From positions 68,297,312-68,361,311 of the forward strand of contig CM057826.1 of the NCBI GenBank assembly GCA_030068075.1: a DNA stretch of 64,000 nucleotides, given 5' to 3'. Made by a program: the position numbers and the translations under genes. Numbering within the stretch: the stretch's first letter is position 1; every line of letters starts with the position of its first letter. Under the pieces are notes generated by a model. That model had not been told where the DNA came from and ran no database searches. It saw nothing but the letters and a program-made list of their open reading frames with translations. Source of the DNA: Paguma larvata. Its lineage: Eukaryota > Chordata > Mammalia > Carnivora > Viverridae. This document shows, in pieces, positions 49,364 to 60,150 of this stretch.

Positions 49364-49754
49364 AATTCCCAATGATGGCCTATCACGGTATAGATGTATT
49401 AAGGTCATGGGAAGAACAAACATGGATCAACAAGCTATACAGAAAAAATGTATGCAGTTAAAAAAAAAAAGGTTAATCAAGCAAATAAAACAGTAGCACA
49501 TAGTACCACAATGGCCAACTTGTTTCAACCTAAATGTGGTTCCCTGGATCTCAAACATCTGCTTTGAGATCTCAAAAGATAGGCCAAGTCTAAAATAAAT
49601 GGTGGAATCAATAGAAATCACACATGAGCTAGGCTGAGTGACAGTATGTCCTGATTCCCTGTGAGAGTGTCTTAGTTGTTATGTGAACTTGCCAACTTCC
49701 TAAAAATCATGAGTGAGATGCTGGTTTTGGTTAGATTCTTGGCACAATTGCAGA

Positions 49755-49965
49755 AATCACTGGCTTTGTAATCAGAGAAACTTAAGTTTTAACCTGGTCT
49801 GGTCCATTAACTTACAAGAAAAAATTACTCTGCCTCTTCATCCGTAAAGAACTGGTAAGGACACCTCCTTTACATGTAGTTGTTGGAAGAGTTATAGAAG
49901 TTATTCTATGTCAAGAAATAAGCATGGCTATATGCTAATGGTAAATGCCCGATAACTGTCACCAA
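49755..49965 (-). repeat. MIR fragment (antisense)
   Basis: ACTGGCTTTGTAATCAGAGA, TTAACCTGGTCTGGTCCATT, CTGCCTCTTCATCCGTAAAG and GCTAATGGTAAATGCCC resemble antisense MIR in order. Diverged. Confidence 0.5.
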
Positions 49966-50467
49966 CAAGGACATTTGAAAGAATACGTCTGAAATATTTG
50001 AACACAGAAACAACTTTTTCCTACTTTGCCTATTAATGTATATCCTGATCTGTTTTCTCTACTTTTCTTTCACTTGAGATGCAAATGTTTAACTATCCAA
50101 AATTCTACACTGGTCTCTATCACTTCTCACACTCCTCAAGAATGTTCATGTCTGAGAGAATCAGGAACACTCAACAAATGGTATAGACGAGGGGACAGCT
50201 TTAAAAAAGAAACCCAACGGAGTTTATCCCTCCAAAAAACTTTTTAAAACATTTTCCTTTTGTAACTGCTTTGAAAATCTTTTCAATATCCTAACTGATG
50301 ATAAATTTTTGTGCTTTGGAGGTGCGTTTAATTTTGAGGAAGAGCCTGAAGTCCTTGGAAGCAAAACTGGTGAGTAGAGAGGATAACTTATTGGGGCCGT
50401 ACTGTTTTTAGGCAAAATGAGAGGTAATTTGCAAGCATCTGTATAATTTTCTTGAATGGGTTTTAAG

Positions 50468-50704
50468 AATTCCTGAGATAGGCGCCTGGGTGGCTCAGTT
50501 GGTTAAGTGGCCGACTTCAGCTCAGGTCATGATCTCACGGTCTGTGAGTTCGAGCCCCGCGTCGGGCTCTGTGCTGACAGCTCAGAGCCTGGAGCCTGTT
50601 TCGGTTTCGGTGTCTCCCTCTCTCTCTGCCCTTCCCCTGCTCACGCTATGTCTCTATGTCTCTCAAAAATAAATAAACATTAAAAAAAAATAATTCCTGA
50701 GATA
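50468..50704 (+). mobile_element. Young feline-type SINE with perfect target-site duplication
   Basis: The element occupies 50481-50691 and is flanked by identical 13-bp copies of AATTCCTGAGATA (50468-50480 and 50692-50704). It has an RNA polymerase III A box (TGGCTCAGTTGG, 50491-50502) and B box (AGTTCGAGCC, 50547-50556), inherited from a tRNA. A TC-rich stretch follows, and it ends AATAAATAAACATTAAAAAA. Several CpGs are intact (CCCCGCGTCGGG), which also points to a recent insertion. The SINE moves using L1 proteins. Confidence 0.95.
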
Positions 50705-50820
50705 AAGTCCAAAGATATTTGAATAAATTCAGTATTTCTGGGATCAGTATGGGTTTCAAAAGTTATTCCTTTCAAGAACAACTATTTTGGCTGTTTAACT
50801 TCCTCTGTGTGAAAGGAAGT

Positions 50821-50846
50821 TTTGTGTGTGTATATATATATATATA
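50821..50846. repeat. (TG)n(TA)n microsatellite
   Basis: A short compound TG then TA dinucleotide repeat. Confidence 0.8.
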
Positions 50847-53800
50847 CGGTCATCACTTTATAGTCCGCCTTGATAGACGCAGAGATGGTAATGTTTCTCA
50901 TCTGTGGCACACCAACTAATGAAAAATGTGTGAAAATTTAGTAATTAGGAGTGTCTCTTATAGAATGAATCTGACTTCTTGTTTTCATCAGCTCACAATG
51001 TGGATTTTATATGTTGTGCAAAAGCACTTGCGACCTAGCGGAAATATCTTGGCCTAGAAACTAATTAATAATACTTGGAAGGCACAGGAAGGCAGATAGC
51101 GTTGGACATACCAACGTTGAATTCCAGGGCAACTTGTTAGCCAGAATTCTCTGTGAACCACTCTATTTTGGCAAGTACAGTGAAAATCTCCTATAATCAT
51201 GGTCACCCCAAGGTTGTACAAGATAACATACCTTATGTACCATCCTAAATAAATAGGTAAATAAATAAAATGATGTAGATTCTGGTTTAAGATGGTAACA
51301 GAGGAGGATCCTGATGGACTCACTGAATCTACAGGTAGACACTGAATAATTTCCTCTGGAAACAAAATCCAAACACTAGCTGATCGACTCATACACATTG
51401 GGCAAATAAGACCCATAGCAAAGTGGGTAAGAAAGACTGAAACGATCCCATCATTAACCCCACCGTGGATGCTGGGACTCACTCAGCCTTGAGCTCTTCC
51501 CTGAGGAGTGAGAGCTCTGAAGCACACATCTTGCTCACTGACTTTTAGAACCTGGACCTGAGTGAAGGGCCTCCGAAACATCTAGCTTTGAAAAAGCCAA
51601 CAGGACTTATGCCCACAAGACCAATAAGGCTCTGGTGAACAAAGAAATAGTTTGTAAAGGGCTTGCATGTGTGGACTCACTCACCCCAGCACCCAGTACA
51701 AGGGCAGCTGACTGAACATCCAGGCATTCTATGAAAGAGGCTTAGTTGCTTTTCTTAAACTGTTAGCTTGAGTGTCAGACATTTAATAGAACACACATAG
51801 AGGGACCAAATGAAATATTTTCCAAAGACAGAGGCCATCTTGGCACTCTCTCTGCCTCACTCCACGTTGCCTAGAAAGGAATGGTGCCTTCACTGGATAC
51901 CTGATTTTTGCACTATCACGCAGGGGACACCTCCAGATCACTTGCCTTAGGTGGTCAGCAGGGCTTATCCTTGCACATCCCACAAGACTGTACCATGGAT
52001 GAAGTTTTTATACGCTACTACCCCCAGGGTGCATCACGGAGGCAACAAACCAAGGTATCCCGTCCTTCTATTAAAAGGTCTATTAGCTTATGTTCATTGT
52101 TGTGTTTTGAGAGGCTTCTAATTTAACACACATCTAAAGGTTGACCATAATCCTCTCTAGAGACGCCAGAAGGCAAGCAGTATCTTTGGTCTGTCCCTCC
52201 GCCATGCTCTAGAGCATCAGTAATGCCCAGAGGGCGCTTGTATGTGTACCTGGTGCTCCAATTTTATATATGGTGCCCTGGTGTTTGTGCACTGCATAAA
52301 ATATCTTTGATCACCTGGCCACTGAGCCTAGTGCTCATGAGTTCAATGGAATAGTAACAAAGAAACAGTTCTTATCTGGTGATTACCCCACAGAATAGTG
52401 CAGAGGGACTAGAAAGAAATGCCCATCTCTCAGTCTTCCCCTCTAAGAGGTATTTTTGCATGCTTTAAAAGCTGATGTCTGAGGGCCCGGCTTTTAATTA
52501 GCCTGAATGTAGGTGCTGATTGAAATCCTTGCCGTCGGGACACTGACAGGTCTTGGCACACCCTCAAATATTGGGAGCCACGAAAAATAAAGTAGGCTGC
52601 TTAGACAATCACAAAGGTTTAAGAGACAACCAAGAGCTAGGACAAGGCTAAATGGGGAGTTTCATCTCCTACACAAGGCCACTCCTTCAAAACTGGGAGT
52701 GGTGCCAGTTTTGGTTTTATCCAAAGCAAGGAAACCAACACAGGGAGTCAAGGAAAATGAAATAGCAGCAAACATCCTTAAAAAGAACCAGTTAAGACTG
52801 CAAAGAACTGGAAAAACAAAGGTCAGTGAGTTATCTAATATGAGTTCAAAATAAGAGACATAAAGAGGCTTACCTAGACCTTAAAAATAATGGATGAAAA
52901 CAGTCAAAATTTCAATTAAGGAATAAAATACAAGAAAATACTGAAAGGAAGTAATGAAAGTAAGGAATATAACTAAATTGAAAAATACAATAGAGGGGTT
53001 CAACAGCACAGTAGTCGAAGCAGAAGAAAAGGAAAAATGAACTCAAGGATAGGGCAGTGAAACTCCCCCAATCAGCACCAAAGAATAAAGAATGTATAAG
53101 AATGAAGATAGCTTAAGGGGTTTATGGGACAACATCAGAGAACCACATTCGCATTAAAGGCATCCCCGAAACAAAGAGAACTGGACAGAAAACTAAAAGA
53201 CAGAATGGTTGAAAACCTCCCTAAACTTGGCAAGGAAACAGACATCTACATTTAGGAAGCCCAGAAAGTTTCAAATAAACCCACACCCAAATGTTCCTGA
53301 CACTCAAATTAAGACACACTGTAACTAACATCTCAAAAGTTAAAGAAAGGAAAGAACCTTAAAAGCAGCAGGAGAAAAACAACTTGTTACATACAAGGGA
53401 ACACCTGTGAGACTTTGAGCACCTTATCCAGTGGGAACTTTGAGGCAAGAAGAGAGTGACCTGATACAAAGGACTGAGAAAACAAATAAATACCAACCCA
53501 AAATAATCCACCTGGCAAAGTTGTCCTTTATTGGAAGGAGAGATAAAGAGTTTTTCTGACAAGCAAAAACTAAAGAAATTCCTTACCACTGGACTTAAAG
53601 GGACTCTTTAAGTTGCAATAAAGAGGTGCAAATAAATAAAAACAACAACAAAAAAGGTGAAAATATAAATATCACTGGTAAAGGTAAATATATAGGAAAA
53701 TTTAGAATAATCAAAGGTTGTAAAGGTTGTGGGTTAATCACTAATAAAGCTAGTATGAAGGTTAAGAGAGAAAGTAATGAAAAATGTAACTACAATAATT

Positions 53801-55424
53801 TGTCAAGGTGTACAGAGAATAAAAAGATGTGACCTCAAAAACATAACACATGGGGAAATGTAGAGCTATAAAATGTAATCAAGCTTAAGTTATCAACTTA
53901 AAATACACTGGTATAAATATGTTATTTTATATAAACTTCATGGTTACTATAAACACTAAACCCACAGTATATACACAAAAGAAAAAGAAGGGATTTAAGC
54001 ATACCACTATAGACAATCATCAAACCATAAAAACAGCAAGAGCAGGAAACAAAACAAAACAAAACAAAAAAACCCAGAAGAATTGCAAAACAGCCAGAAA
54101 ACAATCAATAAGATGGCAATAACTCTGTATCTTTCAATAAGTTCAATGTAAATGGACTAAATTCTCTAATCAAAAGACAAAGAGTGGCTAAATGAATAAA
54201 AGAAAAACAAGACTCCCCTATATTCTGCCTGCAAGAGACTCACTTTAGATGTAAGGATCTACGGTAATGCAAAAAGATAATTCATGAAAAATTAAACCAA
54301 GGAAACCTGGGGTAGCTCTACTTAACATCAAACAAAGTAAACTTTTTGACAAAGACTACACTAAGAAATAAATATGACTGCATAATGATAAAAAGTCAAT
54401 CCAACAAGAATATATAACGTTTATAAATATGTATGCACCCAACCTAGGAGCACTTAAATATATAAAGCAAATATTAATAGGCTTATTATAAAAGTCTGTT
54501 ATATGTAATCATATAACAAAGAGTGATACAATAATACTAGAGGACTTTAGTACCCCACTTTCATCAATGGATAGACCATCCAGATAGAAAATCAGTAAGA
54601 AAACATTTCACTTTAAAGGACATGCTAGTCAAATGGACTTAGATATATACAGAACCTTTAATTCAAAAGCAACAGAATATACATTCTTCTCAAGCACACA
54701 TGGAACAGTCTCCAAGATATATTACATTTTAGACCACAAAATAAGTCAATAATTTCAAGAAGACTTAAACCATATTAAGCACCTTTTCTGACAACAGTGG
54801 TATAAAACCAGAAATCGATTACAAGAAGAAAAATGGAAAATTCACAAATATGTAAAGATTAAACAACATGCTACTGAATAACCAATAGGTCAAAGAAGAA
54901 ATTAAAAAATTAAAAAAAATGTATCTTGAAATAAATGAAAATATAGCATACCAAAACTTAGGGGATGTAGCAGTTCTAAGAGTGAAGCTCACAGTGGTTA
55001 AGTGTCTACTTTAAAAACAAAACAAAAATGACTTCAAATAAATGACTTAACTTTACACTTCAAAGAACTAGAAAAAGAATAAATGACAAAGCCCAAAGAC
55101 AGTGAAAGGATGGAAATAAAAAAGCTAAGAGTAGAAATAAATGTAATATAGGCTAAAAATACAATAGAAAAGATCAATGAAACTAAGAGCTGGTTTTTTT
55201 TTAAATAAGTAAAATTGACAAATCTTTAGATAGACTCACCAAGGAAAATAAAAGAGAGGACTCAAAATCAGAAATGAAAGAGGAAATGTGACAAATGATA
55301 CCAGAGAAATACAAAAGATCATAAAAGACTATTATGCACAGTTATAATTGACAAACTGACAACTTCTAAGGAATGGATAATTCCTAAAAACATGTAACCT
55401 AATAAGACTGAATCACGAAGAAAT

Positions 55425-55427
<3 letters not shown>

Positions 55428-55462
<35 letters not shown>
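55428..55462. repeat. (AC)n microsatellite inside the L1
   Basis: This AC dinucleotide run of about 17 units has expanded within the ORF2-like region. Confidence 0.95.
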
Positions 55463-55467
<5 letters not shown>

Positions 55468-55536
55468 TAACAGACCAGCTACTGGTAAGATTACATCAGT
55501 AAGAAGAAAACCTCCCAAGAAACTAAAGTCTAAGAA

Positions 55537-55791
55537 CAGGTGGCTTTTATTTTTTTTTTAACTTTTTAAATGTTTTTATTTATTTTTGAGAGACACAGAG
55601 AGACAAAGTGTGAGCAGGGGAGGGGCAGAGAGATATGGAGACATAGAATGTGAAGCAGGCTCCAGTCTCTGAGCAGTCAACACAGAGGCCAATGTGGGGC
55701 TCGAACCTGTGAACTGTGAGATCATAACCTGAGCTGAAGTCGGACCCTTAACTGACTGAGTCACCCAAGCACCACAACACCAGGTGGCTTT
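55537..55791 (-). mobile_element. Carnivore SINE nested in the L1 (antisense)
   Basis: The element spans ~55548-55780. It reads, on the + strand, TTTTTATTTATTTTTGAGAG, GAGCAGGGGAGGGGCAGAGA, GGGGCTCGAACCTGTGAACT and ACTGACTGAGTCACCCAAGC. CAGGTGGCTTT at 55537-55547 and 55781-55791 is the target-site duplication. The L1 sequence resumes directly after it, so this SINE is younger than the L1. The head (CCCAAGCACCAC on +) is mutated relative to the consensus. Confidence 0.93.
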
Positions 55792-57703
55792 AATGGTAAA
55801 TTTCTACCAAACACATAAGGAAGAATTATACCTATCCATCTCAGACTCTTTCAAAAATTTAAGAGAAGGGAATACTCCCAAACTCATTTTATGAAGCCAG
55901 CATTACCCTGATGCCGAATCGAACAAGAATGCCCCAGAAAAACAAAATTACAGGCCAATATCCCTGATGACTATAAGGGATAATAAAATCCTCAACAAAA
56001 TATTAGTAAAACAAATTCAGTAATGTATTAAAAGGATCATATATCATGAGTGGGATTTATTCCAGGGATGCAAGCATGATTCAACAACTACCATCAACAT
56101 GATACATCACATTAACAAAATGAAGGCTAAAATTAATACAATCATCTCAATAGATGCAGCAAAAAATCATTTGACAAAATTCAACGTTCACTTATGATAA
56201 AAACTCTCAACAAAGTAGGTATAGAAGTGGGTATAAAAAAGTCATATATTACAACCTCACAGGTAACATCACATACAATGATGAAAAAGTGAAAGCATTT
56301 CCTCCAAGATCAGGAACAAATGAGGGATGCCCACTCTTGCCACTTTTATTCAACAACACTATTAGAAGTCTTAGCCAGGGAAGCTGGACAAAAGAAAGAA
56401 ATAAAAGGCATCCAAATCAGAAAGAAAGAAGTTAAACTATAACTATTTGCAGATGACATTTTACAGAAAACTCTAAAAACTCCAAATTCAGTCAACTTTC
56501 AGGATACCAAATTAACATGCAAAAATCAAATACATTTCTGTGCACTAGTAATATGCTATCACAAAGAGAAATTAAGAAAACAATTTTATTGCACCCACAT
56601 AGTAAAATATCTAGGAATAAATTTAACCAAGGAGGTGGAAAAACCTGCACTCTGAAAACTGTAAAGACATTGAAAGTAATTGAAGACGAGCAATCAGTTG
56701 GAAAGATATACTATGTTCATGGATTGGATTAATATCGTTAAACTATCCACACAACCCAAAGCTATCTACATATTCAAAGTATACTCTATCAAAACATCAA
56801 GAATATTTTTCACAAAGCTAGAACAAATAATTCTAAAATTTGTACGGAACCATAAATGATCCTGAATTGCCAAAGAAATCATAAGAACAAAGCTGGAGGT
56901 GTATCACTGCCAGATATCAAGCTATGCTACAAACCTATAATAATCAAAACATTATAGTACTTGCACAGAAATAAACACATAGTGGACTAGGATAGAGAGC
57001 TCAGAAATAAACCCATGCTTATATGGGTCAATTAATGTATACAAAGGAGACAAGAATATACACTGGGTAAAAGACACTCTTTTTGATAAATAATGTTTGC
57101 AAAATTAGACAACTACATGCAAAAGAATGAAACTGGACCACTTTCTTATACCATACACAAAAATAAACTCAAAAATGGATGAAAGTTCTAAATGTACTAC
57201 CTGAAACCCTAAAACTCTGAAAAGACAATATAGGCAATAATCTCTTCAAGACTGGACCTAGTGATATTTTTCTGAGTATGTCTCCTTAGGCAAGGGAAAC
57301 AAAAATAAAAATAAACCATCGGGACTACATCAAACTAAAAAGCCAAACTTTTTAGTTTAGCTAAGGAAAGCATTAGTTTAGTGAAGGAAAGCATTAACAA
57401 AACAAAAACCAACCTACTGAATGGGAGAAGATATTGCACATGATACATCTGCTAAGGGGTAATATCCAAAATATATTAATAACTTACACAACACCAAAAA
57501 AAAAAAAAAACAAAACAAAAACAAATAATCCAATCAAAAATGGGCAGAGGACCTGAATTCCACTGGTACTCACCCAAAGAAAACAAACACTATTTCAAAA
57601 AGATATATGCACCCTATGTTTATTGCAGCCTTATTTACAAATAGCCAAGAAATGGAAGCAACCTAAGTGCCCACTGAAAAATAAATGGATAAAGAAGATG
57701 TAG

Positions 57704-57706
<3 letters not shown>

Positions 57707-57743
<37 letters not shown>
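57707..57743. repeat. (AC)n microsatellite inside the L1
   Basis: This AC run of about 18 units is in the 3' part of the L1. Confidence 0.95.
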
Positions 57744-57745
<2 letters not shown>

Positions 57746-58159
57746 GAAATACCACTTAGCTATAAAAAAAGAATGAAATTTTACCAACTGCAACATGGAT
57801 GGACTAGGAGAATTACGTTAAGTGGAATAAGTCAGACTTAGAATGACCAACAAATACTGTATGATTTCCTTTATATGTTAGATCTAAAAAAGAAAACCAA
57901 CCAACAAAAAAACGGGATAAGATTCATGAATACAGAGAACAAACTAGTGGTTATTAGCTGGGTTAGGGGTATTGGCAAAATGGGTGAAGAAAATTAATAA
58001 GTACAAACCTCTGGTTATAAATAAATCAGTGGGATGAAAAGTATAGCATGGGGAAAATGGTCAATAATACTCTAATAACATTGTAAGGTGACAGATGATA
58101 ATTACACTTATCTTGGTAAACAGTGAATAAAGTATAGAGTTGTTTGCTCACTGCGTTAA

Positions 58160-59165
58160 AAACAAAAACAAAGAAAGAAATGGGCAAAGGACTTATGTAG
58201 ACAATTTTCCTATGAAGACCTAAAGATGGCCAACAGACACAGGAAAAGGTGTATAACATCACTAATCATCAGAGAAATGCAAATCAAAACCACATTGAAA
58301 TATTAATACTTATCAGACTGGCTAGTATCAAAAAGACAAGAAATAACAAGTGTTGGAAGGATTATGGAGAAAAAGGAACCCTCATGCATGTTGGTGGGAA
58401 GATGAACTGGTGCAATCACTGTAAAACAGTACGGAGATTGAGTCCTCAGAAAATGAAAAATAGAACTACCATATAATCCAGCTCTTCCACTTCTGTATTT
58501 TATCCAGAACACAGTAATTTCAAAAGATGTATGTACCTTTAAGCTCATTGCAGCATTATTTACCATAATCAAGGTGTGGAAGTAACCTAAATGCTTATTG
58601 ATAGATGAATAGACAGGGACTTATATATAAATATACATACGCACATACAATGGAATATTAGTCACAAAGAAGAATGTAATCTTGCCATTTGAGACAACAC
58701 GAATGGACCTAGAGGGTATTATGCTAAATAAGATAAGTCAGAGAAAGACAAATATCTTATGATCGCACTGATATGTGGAAACTAAAAACACAAAACCAAA
58801 AACATCCTCTACCTAATTAATAGATACAAAGGGCAGGTTGATTGTTCCCAGAGGTGGTGGGGTGGGGGTGTGTGTGAAATGGGTGAAGGTGGTCGAACAT
58901 GTACAAACTTCCAGTTTTAAAATAAATAAGTAACAAGGATATAATGTCTAGCATGGTGACTGTAGTTAATAATAGTGTATTGTACCTTTGAAAGTTGCTA
59001 ATTTTAAAAGTTTTTGTCATCAGAAAAAAACTATATGTCTGGGGATGAAATGTTAACTAGAGTTAACTAGACTTATGGTGGTCATTTCACAATATACAAA
59101 TATCAAATCATTATATTGTACACCTGAAACTCCTATATTACATATCCACTAGAGCTTAATTTAAA
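58160..59165 (+). mobile_element. Second L1M 3' fragment, same orientation
   Basis: AAATGGGCAAAGGACTTATG restarts the L1 ORF2 3' region after the first element has already run to its 3' UTR. It then passes through AGAAATGCAAATCAAAACCA, AAGACAAGAAATAACAAGTG and TGGAATATTAGTCACAAAGA. The 3' UTR ends near TTGTACACCTGAAACTCC and CTAGAGCTTAATTTAAA. It is a 5'-truncated copy, or a duplicated end of a related element, with its own distinct 3' UTR. Confidence 0.8.
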
Positions 59166-59439
59166 GTGATGTTCATTATAGCTGTGGCATTCACTACATT
59201 TTATTATAGCTATATTCTATCAAAACTGATCATTCATGTTGATGATTCATGTACAGTATGTAGAACTAATTTCAATCATTACCCATGTTTGATTGACCAT
59301 CATGTTCCTCCAGCGAACCTTATAAATGTAAGGCACAATAATATATGAATTTGTCTAAAAGTCTCCAACTGGCTTCTATTTTTCCCCTGTCTTCCTGGCA
59401 CCTAACTCATTTTCAAGCCAAGTCTGTTCCTCATGCTGT

Positions 59440-59560
59440 CTCCCTCACCTCCATAACAACACTTTAAAGATGAAGAAACTGAGCCCCAGAAAGTTGGGGT
59501 CCTTTCCCCAAAGTCTCCTAAGAAGTCATGTCAGGACTTGAAGCCAGCTGTGTGTAAACA
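59440..59560 (+). repeat. MIR fragment
   Basis: TTTAAAGATGAAGAAACTGA, GCCCCAGAAAGTTGGGGTCC and GTCAGGACTTGAAGCCAGCT match the second half of MIR in + orientation. Confidence 0.65.
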
Positions 59561-60018
59561 CAAATCCAGAAACTACCAAAAGGCCCCAGTGACTCAAACT
59601 GGGTTGAGCCAAAGCCACGAGCTGACTTCTGGAAAGGTCTTAATTGAATAAGGAAGAGGCTATAATACTATGTGGCCGATTCAAGAGTTTCAAGGCTGTC
59701 AATGGACTTACTTGTGGATTCAAGTAAGTCCTCTCATTGTTCCTTCAGATTATCTTTACCCATGTTTTTTCTGGCAGTCTTTGGTGCTAGCTTTCTTCAG
59801 AGTTTATCATTTGGCCTCTCTTTAATCCCACTGTGGTTGTTTATCCCTAGCTGCTATATAATTACATCAGCACACTAAAATATTAAAATTTCCTTTAAAA
59901 AACAAATTCCTTCTGTCTTTTGCACTTAAAATTTTCACGACCTCTAATTTTTTTCCATGTGTAAATTTGTCTACAAGCACAAAATTTGAGATTATTTAGA
60001 AAAGTTATTTAGTTTCTG

Positions 60019-60150
60019 GGGTGCCTGGGTGGCTCAGTTGGTTAAGCAACCAATCCTTGATTTCAGCTCAGGTCTTGATCTCAGGGTCCTGAGTTCAAGC
60101 CCCATGTTGGGCCCCAAGCTGGGTGTGGGGCCTACTTAAAAAAATTTTTT
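60019..60150 (+). mobile_element. Carnivore tRNA-derived SINE (short form)
   Basis: GGGGTGCCTGGGTGGCTCAG, AGCTCAGGTCTTGATCTCAG, GAGTTCAAGCCCCATGTTGG and GGGTGTGGGGCCTACTTAAA are seen, with a short A tail and no TC-rich segment. Imperfect flanks TTAGTTTCT and TTGGTTTCT may be the target-site duplication. Confidence 0.88.

Larger units (their letters stand above)
51275..58155 (+). mobile_element. Near full-length fossil L1 (L1M lineage)
   Basis: This is a nearly complete but inactive LINE-1, about 6.6 kb without the nested SINE. The 5' UTR-like part (~51275-52750) begins GTTTAAGATGGTAACAGAGG. ORF1-like sequence follows (~52750-53640), then an A-rich inter-ORF segment and an ORF2-like region (~54100-57550). 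The 3' end lies at ~57880-58155. The reverse transcriptase FADD motif codons are at 56446-56457, with an in-frame TAA directly upstream at 56440-56442. Other stops and frameshifts interrupt every frame. The 3' part lacks a segment present in the neighbouring L1 piece at 58.2-58.5 kb. Subfamily is not resolved by eye. It offers no intact coding capacity. Confidence 0.88.

Noticed and set aside
50481..50560. tRNA-like head with A and B boxes
   Set aside because: It is the promoter region of a tRNA-derived SINE, not a functional tRNA gene: the body continues into SINE sequence and there is no complete cloverleaf.
51054..51482. 142-codon open frame on the minus strand
   Set aside because: It overlaps the antisense of the fossil L1 5' region. 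No known protein resemblance and no promoter or splice support.
54100..57550. L1 ORF2-like region considered as a live reverse transcriptase gene
   Set aside because: All frames are broken by stops and indels, including a stop just before the FADD motif and a SINE insertion upstream of it.
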